Positions 6,401 through 13,747 of a stretch of 17,151 nt of DNA are shown piece by piece (positions within the stretch are counted from its first letter, which is position 1; each line of letters starts with the position of its first letter). Below the pieces are notes generated by a model that saw nothing but the letters and a program-made list of their open reading frames with translations, did not search any database and was not told where the DNA came from. The stretch spans positions 1 to 17,151 of the forward strand of contig CAJUFU010000066.1 in assembly GCA_910585555.1 (NCBI GenBank), in the 5' to 3' direction. The DNA comes from an uncultured Lachnospiraceae bacterium (GTDB lineage: Bacteria > Bacillota > Clostridia > Lachnospirales > Lachnospiraceae). The position numbers and the translations under genes are program-made.

Positions 6401-8278
6401 TCATTGCTCCTTATTTTCTTCCGACCGGAAAAACGCATAAATCTGCTTCCCGATATGTTCCGGAATCTCCGGCACTTCGCATAACCGCTCCACCGACGCT
6501 TCCTTAATCTCACTGATGGAGCCGAAATGCCGCATCAGCGCCTTACGCCTGGCAGGTCCCACTCCCGGGATCTCATCCAGTACGGACTTTACCTGTGCCT
6601 TGGAACGCAGCGACCTGTGGTACTCTATGGCGAAACGGTGGGCCTCATCCTGAATCCTGGTAATCAGCTTAAAGCCCTCCGAGTGGGTGTCAATAGGTAT
6701 CTCCACATTCTGATAATACAAGCCTCTTGTACGATGGTTATCATCCTTTACCATGCCGCACACCGGAATGTCCAACTGTAACTCTGCAAGCACCTGCAGA
6801 GCGATATTGACCTGTCCTCTGCCGCCGTCCATCAACAGCAGGTTCGGAAATTTTGTAAAACTGCCGAAAGCATGGTCCACCTCTATGCGGGTTAAATCTT
6901 CCTTCTCCTCCATACCATGTACAAACCGTCTGGTGAGCACCTCTCTCATGCAGGCGTAATCGTCCGGCCCGGACACGGACTGAATCCGGAACTTCCGGTA
7001 ATCGCTGCGCTTCGCTTTTCCTTTTTCAAAGACCACCATAGACCCAACATTCGCAAACCCACTGATATTGGATATATCGTATGCCTCCATGCGGCTCACA
7101 TCCTCCAACTCCAGAAGCGCCGCAATCTCCTTCATGGCACCGATGGTCCGCCCCTCTTCCCGGCGGATACGCTCTTTATCCTGACTCAGGATAAGTTTCG
7201 CGTTCTGGGCCGCAAGTTCCACCAATTTCTCCTTGGCCCCTTTTCTGGGCACTCTGATATAGACACGGTTTCCCTTTCTGGTAGTAAGCCATTTCTCCAG
7301 GATTTCTATGTCACCAATCTCTTCCTGCAGCATCAGTTCTTTGGGAATGTAAGGCGTCCCCGCATAAAACTGCTTGACGAAGTCTAAGAGAATCTGGGCC
7401 GTATCATGTCCTTCCACATGGGTCATATAGAAATGTTCCCTGCCGATCAGCTTGCCGTCCCTGACAAAAAATACCTGTACCACCGCATCATGCTCGTCTT
7501 TCGCCAAAGCGATGATATCCTTGTCCTCCCCGTCACTGTCTGTAATCTTCTGTTTCTGGGCCACACTCTTGACACTGTTAAATAAATCCCTGTATCTGGC
7601 AGCCTCCTCAAACTCCATATTTTCCGAGGCTTCTGTCATTTTTTCTTCCAGCTCTTTCAGCATGGGTTTGTAATTGCCGTTCAAAAAGTCCAGCGCCTGC
7701 TCTACCTTTTTCCGATATGCTTCCTTGCTGATGTATCCCTGGCAGGGGGCGCTGCACTGCTTGATATGGTAATTTAAGCAGGGCCGCTCAAGCCCCATAT
7801 CCCGGGGCAGTTTCCGGTTACAGGTCTTAAGCTGGTACAGTTTATTCATCAAGTCGATGGTATCCTTCACTGCCGCCGCGCTGGTATAGGGTCCGAAGTA
7901 TTTCGACCGGTCCTTTTTCATTTCCCTGGAAAACAGAATCCGCGGGTACTCCTCCCCCATGGTCACCTTGATGTAAGGATAGGTCTTATCATCCTTAAGC
8001 ATGGTGTTATACTTGGGACTGTATTCTTTAATCAGATTATTCTCCAGGACCAGCGCCTCTAACTCGGAGTCGGTCACAATATATTCAAACCGTGCAATCT
8101 GCTGCACCATCTTGTCAATCTGCGGGCCTCTTCCCACAATCTTACGAAAATAAGAGCGGACACGATTGTGCAGGTTTACAGCCTTTCCCACATAAATGAT
8201 GGTATCGTTCCCGTCATGCATCAGATAGACGCCCGGCGAGCCGGGGAGTTTTTTCAGTTCTTCGTCAAAATCAAACAT
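6401..8278 (-). CDS. uvrC: Excinuclease ABC subunit C (UvrC)
   Basis: The dual-incision nuclease of nucleotide excision repair; UvrB hands it damaged DNA and it cuts on both sides of the lesion. The 625 residues show all expected parts in order: GIY-YIG nuclease domain (GVYLM at 17-21, YVGKA at 29-33), a four-cysteine cluster (Cys153, 167, 175, 179) suited to an iron-sulfur cluster, a UvrB-binding UVR segment near 205-240 (EFEEAARYRDL), the RNase H-like nuclease domain with LLMDGGRGQ and GMVKDD, and tandem helix-hairpin-helix motifs at the end (IPGVGPARRKALMRHF). The ATG at 8278 has AAGGA 8 nt upstream. It lies between ftsH and hprK with its own terminator, and a promoter of its own is not clear. 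Confidence 0.97.
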   Translation of the reverse strand: MFDFDEELKKLPGSPGVYLMHDGNDTIIYVGKAVNLHNRVRSYFRKIVGRGPQIDKMVQQIARFEYIVTDSELEALVLENNLIKEYSPKYNTMLKDDKTYPYIKVTMGEEYPRILFSREMKKDRSKYFGPYTSAAAVKDTIDLMNKLYQLKTCNRKLPRDMGLERPCLNYHIKQCSAPCQGYISKEAYRKKVEQALDFLNGNYKPMLKELEEKMTEASENMEFEEAARYRDLFNSVKSVAQKQKITDSDGEDKDIIALAKDEHDAVVQVFFVRDGKLIGREHFYMTHVEGHDTAQILLDFVKQFYAGTPYIPKELMLQEEIGDIEILEKWLTTRKGNRVYIRVPRKGAKEKLVELAAQNAKLILSQDKERIRREEGRTIGAMKEIAALLELEDVSRMEAYDISNISGFANVGSMVVFEKGKAKRSDYRKFRIQSVSGPDDYACMREVLTRRFVHGMEEKEDLTRIEVDHAFGSFTKFPNLLLMDGGRGQVNIALQVLAELQLDIPVCGMVKDDNHRTRGLYYQNVEIPIDTHSEGFKLITRIQDEAHRFAIEYHRSLRSKAQVKSVLDEIPGVGPARRKALMRHFGSISEIKEASVERLCEVPEIPEHIGKQIYAFFRSEENKEQ

Positions 8279-8302
8279 CGTCTTTTCCTTCTGTCATCTA
8301 TA

Positions 8303-8338
8303 AGGCATAGCTATTTCGTCAAATATGAAATTATGCCT
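8303..8338 (-). repeat. Inverted repeat in the uvrC leader
   Basis: AGGCATA (8303-8309) and TATGCCT (8332-8338) are perfect inverse complements. A second pair, ATTTC (8313-8317) with GAAAT (8327-8331), nests inside with a 3-nt bulge. It sits between the ftsH terminator and the uvrC start. It could be an RNA hairpin or a protein-binding site; no function is assigned. Confidence 0.4.
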
Positions 8339-8379
8339 ATATTGTTTCACTATGATTCATATAAATTGTACCGGAACAA

Positions 8380-8412
8380 ACAGGGCAAAGTCAATCGTAG
8401 ACTTTGCCCTGT
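8380..8412 (-). terminator. Terminator hairpin of ftsH
   Basis: ACAGGGCAAAGTC (8380-8392) and GACTTTGCCCTGT (8400-8412) form a perfect 13-bp stem with a 7-nt loop, starting 6 bp past the ftsH stop. On the minus strand TTTGTTCC follows, a short and interrupted T-tract. Confidence 0.8.
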
Positions 8413-8418
8413 GATTCT

Positions 8419-10746
8419 CTATTTCTCTTCATCCGGCTTCCTGTCCGGTGCCTGGGAAAACAATCCCCTGTTTTCAAAAGGAGCCTGTTGCGATGCCGCC
8501 GGCTGACCGCTTCTATTATGCCCGGCTTCCTGTTGATCTTCTGACGATTGACCACCCGGCATGGACTGCGGCGTCTTGCCCGTCATCTGGCTGTCTGATG
8601 TAACGCCAGACGCCTGCAGATTACCCGGCTTCTGCACATCCGACGTAAAACCTGCCGTCTGGGGACTACCAGACATCTGTTCATTGGGCTGCGGGACACC
8701 TTCCTGCTGACTGCCCGCTGCGTTCCCAGATTTCTCAACAGACGGCTTTTCTTCCTTTTTGTCCTTAAATCTCTCGGTCACTTCCTCCACCGGTTCCGGA
8801 ATTCCCTTTTCCTTTCGGAATATCTTCATGAATTCCTTCCCGGTGATGGTCTCTTTCTCTATCAGATATGCCGCAAGTTTATCCATAATCTCACGGTTTT
8901 CTTTCAGAAGCTTCCTTGCCTTCTTATAACTGTCATGCAACAGTTTCATGACTTCCGTATCGATATCCGCCGCCGTCACATCGGAGCAGGTAAGCGATGC
9001 CCTGCCGTCCAGATATTGGCTCTCCACCGTCGCCAGTCCCATCAGACCGAATTTCTTGCTCATACCGAAACGCGTGATCATGTTGCGCGCAATACTGGTG
9101 GCCTGCTCAATATCGTTGGCGGCTCCGGTGGTCACCGTATCAAACACAATCTCCTCCGCCGCACGGCCGCCCAAGAGACCCACCAGCCTATCCCGCAGTT
9201 CCGCCTCGGTATCAAGATATTTCTCCTCCTCGGGCACATGCATGACATAGCCCAAGGCTCCCATCGTCCGGGGGACAATGGTAATCTTCTGTACCGGCTC
9301 AGCGTTCTTTTGCAGGGCGCTCACCAAAGCATGGCCAACCTCATGATAGGACACAATCTTGCGCTCCTCCTTGCTCATGATGCGGTCTTTCTTCTCTTTG
9401 CCCACCAACACCTGTTCTACGGCGTCAAACAAATCCTTCTGGCTCACATACTCTCTGCCCATCTTCACGGCATTGATTGCCGCCTCATTAATCATATTGG
9501 CCAGGTCAGACCCCACGGCACCGGAAGTTGCCAGCGCAATCTCGTTCAAATCCACCGTGTCATCCATCAACACATCCTTGGAGTGTACTTTCAGGATTTC
9601 CACACGTCCCTTTAAATCCGGCTTATCCACGATAATCCTTCTGTCAAAGCGTCCCGGACGTAAGAGCGCCTTATCCAAAATCTCCGGCCTGTTGGTGGCC
9701 GCCAGTATAATAATACCCTTCTTGCCGTCAAAGCCGTCCATCTCCGAAAGCAGCTGATTCAATGTCTGCTCCCGCTCCTCGTTGCCGCCGCCATATTTCG
9801 TGTCACGGCTTCTGCCGATGGCATCAATCTCATCAATGAACACGATACAAGGTGCATTTTTCTCGGCTTCCTTAAATAAATCACGGACACGGGATGCACC
9901 CACGCCCACATACAACTCTATAAAGTCAGAACCCGACAGGGAAAAGAACGGCACATGCGCCTCACCCGCCACCGCTTTGGCAAGCAGTGTCTTACCCGTA
10001 CCGGGAGGCCCTACCAAAAGCGCGCCTTTGGGAAGTCTGGCACCAATCTTGGAATATTTCCCCGGATTATGCAGGAAATCAACCACTTCCACAAGCGATT
10101 CCTTGGCTTCGTCTTCGCCTGCCACGTCTTTGAAGGTAATACCCGTCTCTTTCTGCACATAGGCCTTCGCCGTGCTCTTACCCACGCCCATGGGCCCGCC
10201 TTTCCCACCCATGCGCCGAAATAAGAGGCTCAAAAGCCCCCACATCAGGAGAACCGGAAGAATATAATAAAGCAGTACCGTCATAATCACGCTGGAACTG
10301 TCCGAAACTTCTTTATGCATTTCCACTTCATGGTCTAACAGCCGCTTAGCCAGCGTGGCATCGTCCTCCATCTTACCTGTATAATAGGTGATGCCGCTCA
10401 TGCCATATCCATAGGAAAAGGGCGACTTATTCTGCGCCGACTTCGGATAGATCTCAATCCGGTCAGAACCTACCGAAACTTTCTCCACCTTACCGTCTTC
10501 TACCATCTTCACAAATTCATTGTAAGTTATCTCCTGATTGGTGGCGCCCGTCAACATCTTCATAAACAGGCTGATACACAAAAGCGTGACCAATGCCGCC
10601 ACCACCAGCATGATCAGACTTTGTTTACGGGGATCGTTTCCATTGCCGTTGCGGTTCCCATTCGGACCTCCCGGTCCTCCATTGCCGCCGGAACCGCCCG
10701 GTCCCGGGCCGCCGCCGTTATCATATTGATTCATATTATCTTCCAT
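8419..10746 (-). CDS. ftsH: ATP-dependent zinc metalloprotease FtsH
   Basis: A membrane-anchored hexameric AAA+ protease that unfolds and degrades misassembled membrane proteins and short-lived regulators. Seen over 775 residues: a Gly/Asn/Pro-rich cytosolic N-terminus (10-38), first membrane helix about 42-63, an extracytoplasmic domain, second helix about 152-176, Walker A GPPGTGKT (246-253), Walker B IVFIDEID, the second region of homology ATNRPEILDKALLRPGRFDRR, the zinc site HEVGH (468-472) and the third ligand Asp545 in GAANDI. The catalytic core is complete. The protein is longer than the usual 610-650 residues because of a roughly 110-residue low-complexity C-terminal tail rich in Gln, Ser, Gly and Pro. 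The ATG at 10746 has GAGG 7-8 nt upstream. It has its own promoter and terminator, so it is probably monocistronic. Confidence 0.97.
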   Translation of the reverse strand: MEDNMNQYDNGGGPGPGGSGGNGGPGGPNGNRNGNGNDPRKQSLIMLVVAALVTLLCISLFMKMLTGATNQEITYNEFVKMVEDGKVEKVSVGSDRIEIYPKSAQNKSPFSYGYGMSGITYYTGKMEDDATLAKRLLDHEVEMHKEVSDSSSVIMTVLLYYILPVLLMWGLLSLLFRRMGGKGGPMGVGKSTAKAYVQKETGITFKDVAGEDEAKESLVEVVDFLHNPGKYSKIGARLPKGALLVGPPGTGKTLLAKAVAGEAHVPFFSLSGSDFIELYVGVGASRVRDLFKEAEKNAPCIVFIDEIDAIGRSRDTKYGGGNEEREQTLNQLLSEMDGFDGKKGIIILAATNRPEILDKALLRPGRFDRRIIVDKPDLKGRVEILKVHSKDVLMDDTVDLNEIALATSGAVGSDLANMINEAAINAVKMGREYVSQKDLFDAVEQVLVGKEKKDRIMSKEERKIVSYHEVGHALVSALQKNAEPVQKITIVPRTMGALGYVMHVPEEEKYLDTEAELRDRLVGLLGGRAAEEIVFDTVTTGAANDIEQATSIARNMITRFGMSKKFGLMGLATVESQYLDGRASLTCSDVTAADIDTEVMKLLHDSYKKARKLLKENREIMDKLAAYLIEKETITGKEFMKIFRKEKGIPEPVEEVTERFKDKKEEKPSVEKSGNAAGSQQEGVPQPNEQMSGSPQTAGFTSDVQKPGNLQASGVTSDSQMTGKTPQSMPGGQSSEDQQEAGHNRSGQPAASQQAPFENRGLFSQAPDRKPDEEK

Positions 10747-10853
10747 GAGGAATCCTCACTTTCTTGTTTTCGTCCTATCCGTATATTCTATCATTCTCTG
10801 CTGTTACAGTTTTTGCATACTCTCCCCTATCTGCTCCAACTACACTATTTACT

Positions 10854-10882
10854 ATTATAGGGAAGGGAAAATCATAAATCAA
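10854..10882 (-). promoter_or_regulatory. Sigma-A-type promoter of ftsH
   Basis: On the minus strand TTGATT (10882-10877), a 17-bp spacer and a perfect TATAAT (10859-10854). Transcription would start near 10847, giving a leader of about 100 nt. I see no heat-shock operator (CIRCE or CtsR repeat) in the leader. Confidence 0.72.
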
Positions 10883-10898
10883 TAAGAGAATTATGAAT

Positions 10899-10928
10899 TT
10901 GTGAACACAAGTATTAAAGTATTATAAA
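10899..10928 (+). promoter_or_regulatory. Candidate upstream pyrG promoter with inverted repeat
   Basis: TTGTGA (10899-10904), 18 bp, TATAAA (10923-10928) point toward pyrG. The -35 overlaps a short inverted repeat, TTGTG-AA-CACAA (10899-10910). It would yield a leader of about 150 nt. It competes with the better -10 further downstream. Confidence 0.35.
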
Positions 10929-10955
10929 GTTTTTTACAAAAATTATGTTTTAGTC

Positions 10956-10984
10956 TGGATTTTCCCCAAATTATTCACTATAAT
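10956..10984 (+). promoter_or_regulatory. Candidate proximal pyrG promoter
   Basis: A perfect TATAAT at 10979-10984 lies 17 bp after TGGATT (10956-10961), a weak -35. Predicted start near 10991, about 90 nt before pyrG. The start region is not a G-run, so the reiterative-G mechanism known for Bacillus pyrG is not evident. Confidence 0.5.
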
Positions 10985-11012
10985 GTTATGAGATATTGCT
11001 TTTTATTTAGAT

Positions 11013-11057
11013 ATTCCTCCGCTTATCCGAAGCTGCGAAGGAATTTACCTTTTTACC
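11013..11057 (+). terminator. Candidate attenuator hairpin in the pyrG leader
   Basis: ATTCCTCCGC (11013-11022) pairs with GCGAAGGAAT (11035-11044) at nine of ten positions. GCTT and AAGC inside can pair as an alternative inner stem. The sequence after it, TTTACCTTTTTACC, is T-rich but interrupted. The position, inside the leader and ahead of the gene, suggests an attenuator. In Bacillus, pyrG is controlled by CTP-dependent attenuation in its leader; whether this works the same way is an inference. Confidence 0.45.
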
Positions 11058-11082
11058 CGCACAGAAAGGCATGGACGAGCAT

Positions 11083-12699
11083 ATGGCAGTAAAATACGTA
11101 TTTGTAACAGGCGGCGTTGTATCCGGTCTCGGCAAAGGGATTACGGCCGCATCACTGGGAAGATTATTAAAAGCGCGTGGTTATAAGGTGACCATGCAGA
11201 AATTTGACCCCTATATCAATATTGATCCGGGTACTATGAATCCGATTCAGCACGGTGAAGTGTTTGTTACAGAGGACGGCACCGAAACCGACCTGGATTT
11301 GGGACACTATGAACGTTTTATCGATGAAAATTTGGATAAAAATTCCAATGTAACCACCGGCAAAGTATACTGGTCTGTGTTACAAAAAGAACGCCGGGGC
11401 GATTATGGCGGCGGCACTGTACAGGTTATCCCCCATATCACCAACGAGATTAAAAGCCGCTTTTACCGCAACTTTACAGATAAAGATACCCGTATCGCTA
11501 TCATCGAAGTAGGCGGCACTGTGGGTGATATCGAGAGCCAGCCCTTTTTAGAGTCCATTCGTCAGTTCCAGCATGAAGTTGGGCACGAAAATGCGATTTT
11601 GATACACGTCACCCTGATTCCCTATTTAAGCGCCTCCCAGGAACTTAAGACCAAGCCCACCCAGGCCAGCGTCAAAGATCTGCAGGGCATGGGCATTCAG
11701 CCGGACATTATCGTCTGCCGCAGTGAACATCCTCTGGACCAGGGCATTAAAGATAAAATTGCCCTGTTTTGTAATGTACCCAACAATCGTGTCCTGCAAA
11801 ATCTGGATGTGGAACATCTTTATGAGGCACCCCTTGCCATGGAAAAGGAACATCTGGCGCAGGTTGCCTGTGAGTGCCTGAATCTGGATTGTCCGGAACC
11901 CGATTTGGCGGACTGGAAAGCTATGGTAGAGTCCCTGCGTACTCCCACCGGTGAAGTCACCATTGCTTTAGTGGGTAAATATACCCAGCTTCACGACGCT
12001 TACATCAGTGTCGTGGAAGCTTTAAAACACGGCGGCATTTCAAACCATTGTGTGGTGGATATTCAATGGGTAGATTCCGAAACAGTCACCAAAGATAATG
12101 TGGACCAGCTTCTCAAGGATGTAAACGGTATTCTGGTGCCCGGCGGTTTTGGTGACAGAGGCATCGATGGCAAGATTGAGGCCATCACCTATGCGCGGGA
12201 ACACAAAATACCCTTCCTTGGCCTCTGCCTCGGTATGCAGCTTGCCATCGTGGAATTTGCCAGAAATGTAATCGGCTATAATGACGCACACAGCATCGAG
12301 CTTGACCCCTCCACCACCCATCCTGTAATCGCGCTGATGCCCGACCAGAATGGCGTAGAGGATATCGGCGGCACCCTGCGTCTGGGTTCCTATCCCTGTG
12401 TACTGGACAAGAATTCAAAAGCATATGCTCTTTATGGAGAGGAAACCATTCATGAAAGGCACCGCCATCGTTACGAAGTCAATAACGACTACCGAGCTGT
12501 CCTCACGGAGAAAGGTATGCATCTGATCGGCCTGTCCCCTGACGGCCGTATCGTAGAAATGTGCGAACTGCCTGACCACCCGTTCTTTGTGGCCACACAG
12601 GCGCACCCGGAGCTGAAATCCAGACCCAACAGACCGCATCCGTTATTCAAAGGATTTGTGGAGGCGGCACTGGCACAAAAGAAACAGCAGCATGATTAA
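11083..12699 (+). CDS. pyrG: CTP synthase (glutamine-hydrolysing)
   Basis: Makes CTP from UTP, ATP and glutamine, the last step of pyrimidine nucleotide synthesis. The 538-residue protein has the N-terminal amidoligase domain, starting KYVFVTGGVVSGLGKGI (P-loop-like) with DPYINIDPGTMNP and HGEVFVTEDGTETDLDLGHYERF, and a C-terminal class I glutamine amidotransferase domain with nucleophile Cys382 (GLCLGMQ) and the His508/Glu510 pair (AHPEL). Length and motifs are standard. Two starts compete: ATG 11071 lies 1 nt after AAAGG, and ATG 11083 lies 13 nt after it but with GGACGAG closer. I prefer 11083 because the conserved family start is MAVKYVFVTGG. It is the only clear plus-strand gene, divergent from ftsH and convergent with the LysM gene. 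Confidence 0.96.
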   Translation: MAVKYVFVTGGVVSGLGKGITAASLGRLLKARGYKVTMQKFDPYINIDPGTMNPIQHGEVFVTEDGTETDLDLGHYERFIDENLDKNSNVTTGKVYWSVLQKERRGDYGGGTVQVIPHITNEIKSRFYRNFTDKDTRIAIIEVGGTVGDIESQPFLESIRQFQHEVGHENAILIHVTLIPYLSASQELKTKPTQASVKDLQGMGIQPDIIVCRSEHPLDQGIKDKIALFCNVPNNRVLQNLDVEHLYEAPLAMEKEHLAQVACECLNLDCPEPDLADWKAMVESLRTPTGEVTIALVGKYTQLHDAYISVVEALKHGGISNHCVVDIQWVDSETVTKDNVDQLLKDVNGILVPGGFGDRGIDGKIEAITYAREHKIPFLGLCLGMQLAIVEFARNVIGYNDAHSIELDPSTTHPVIALMPDQNGVEDIGGTLRLGSYPCVLDKNSKAYALYGEETIHERHRHRYEVNNDYRAVLTEKGMHLIGLSPDGRIVEMCELPDHPFFVATQAHPELKSRPNRPHPLFKGFVEAALAQKKQQHD

Positions 12700-12760
12700 A
12701 ACGGACTTTTATGTATTTTGAAATAAATTATAAAACTTGCTGCCGTTTGGCACACAATAG

Positions 12761-12811
12761 ACAGGGCGGAACTTTATCTGACAGTTCCGCCCTGTTTCTC
12801 ATTTTAATCTC
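12761..12811 (+). terminator. Terminator of pyrG
   Basis: ACAGGGCGGAACT (12761-12773) and AGTTCCGCCCTGT (12783-12795) make a perfect 13-bp stem with a 9-nt loop, followed on the plus strand by TTTCTCATTTT. It lies between the convergent pyrG and LysM genes and could also slow transcripts from the other side, though no T-run follows on the minus strand. Confidence 0.85.
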
Positions 12812-12850
12812 CCCATTCCGGAGCATTTATGCGACGCACGCCAACCCCTT

Positions 12851-13696
12851 TTATTCCGCCGCCTTACGCAGATCTAACGAAATACCCACATAAAGCAAAT
12901 CCGGATTTTCTCCGATTACTGCCCTGTTTGCCTCATAAATATCGGTCCAATACATGCCGTCTCCCAATTCCTGCTCTGCTATACTCCACAGGCAGTCACC
13001 CTTTTTGACGAAATAACTTTCTTCTTCACCGTCCATTCTTTCCTGGTAAGCCTTTCTGGTATATACCTCGGAAAGGGCCTTTGTCTGAGCATCCGAAGCT
13101 TTCTGAACCCATTCTATTGCATCGGGGTTATCAGCAAGAATCTCATTATACTTAGCCGCCTGCTCATTTGTCCTGTCTACCATCTCATCCGAAAGCGTAA
13201 TCTCCCTTATTTCCTCTATGAAATCCTCACTCAGATCATCAGATGCGGCATCCCTTACCATATAAAGACTCCCATCTTCCTTCCTGCCTATCATGATTAC
13301 GATTGCCCCCGGCAGGGCAACATCCAGGTCTTCTACCGTCAACTCCGTACACACATGTGCCAGCCAGTATGCCTTATCTGGCAAGGGATATATCATCACA
13401 TCCTCAACATCATAACTGACAAATCCACATGTTCGAAGCGCTTTCATACGAAGCGTCTCTTCCTCCAGCTCGTCCTCGTCTGTGATATACTCCCCCAAAG
13501 ACACAAAATCCCCATCCGAGATTGCCTTGTAATACTCTCTGATATATTCCTCAATCTCTTTCTCCTCTTTCCCTTCTCTGGCCTCACAGACACTCCCTGC
13601 CTCACACTGTGAAAATCCCTGATACGCAATGATACAGATTAACAGGACCGTAACCGCTTTTGCAATATCGGATAGTATTGCATTCTGGTATTTCAT
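12851..13696 (-). CDS. Membrane-anchored LysM-domain protein of unknown function
   Basis: A 281-residue protein I cannot name. Seen: one hydrophobic N-terminal segment (about 13-27) that acts as signal anchor or signal peptide; an acidic central region (44-155) whose opening, EEYIREYYKAISDGDFVSL, resembles NTF2-like folds seen in secreted Firmicute proteins; a helical, charged linker (about 160-225); and a C-terminal LysM domain (228-276, YFVKKGDCLWSIA through GISLDL). LysM binds N-acetylglucosamine in peptidoglycan, so the protein probably sits outside the membrane and touches the wall. No lytic or amidase domain is present. The Cys at 31 is not in a good lipobox. AGGGA lies about 6 nt from the ATG. 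It starts 51 bp after the glycoside hydrolase gene with no terminator between, so they may share a transcript. Confidence 0.8.
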   Translation of the reverse strand: MKYQNAILSDIAKAVTVLLICIIAYQGFSQCEAGSVCEAREGKEEKEIEEYIREYYKAISDGDFVSLGEYITDEDELEEETLRMKALRTCGFVSYDVEDVMIYPLPDKAYWLAHVCTELTVEDLDVALPGAIVIMIGRKEDGSLYMVRDAASDDLSEDFIEEIREITLSDEMVDRTNEQAAKYNEILADNPDAIEWVQKASDAQTKALSEVYTRKAYQERMDGEEESYFVKKGDCLWSIAEQELGDGMYWTDIYEANRAVIGENPDLLYVGISLDLRKAAE

Positions 13697-13747
13697 GACT
13701 TCCCTCTCCCCTCTGTTGCTGCTGTCAATCCACCTTTACCTGCACCA

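Noticed and set aside
10899..10910. Rex-type redox operator
   Set aside because: The half-sites resemble TTGTG...CACAA, but the centre is only 2 bp; Rex sites need a longer spacing.
10988..11091. A possible 33-codon leader peptide overlapping the start of pyrG
   Set aside because: Its ATG lies at or before the predicted transcript start, has no ribosome site, and the peptide shows no codon run that would suit attenuation.
13595..13620. Lipoprotein signal in the LysM protein (Cys31)
   Set aside because: The residues before the Cys are Phe-Ser-Gln; Gln just before Cys and no Leu at the usual position do not fit a lipobox.
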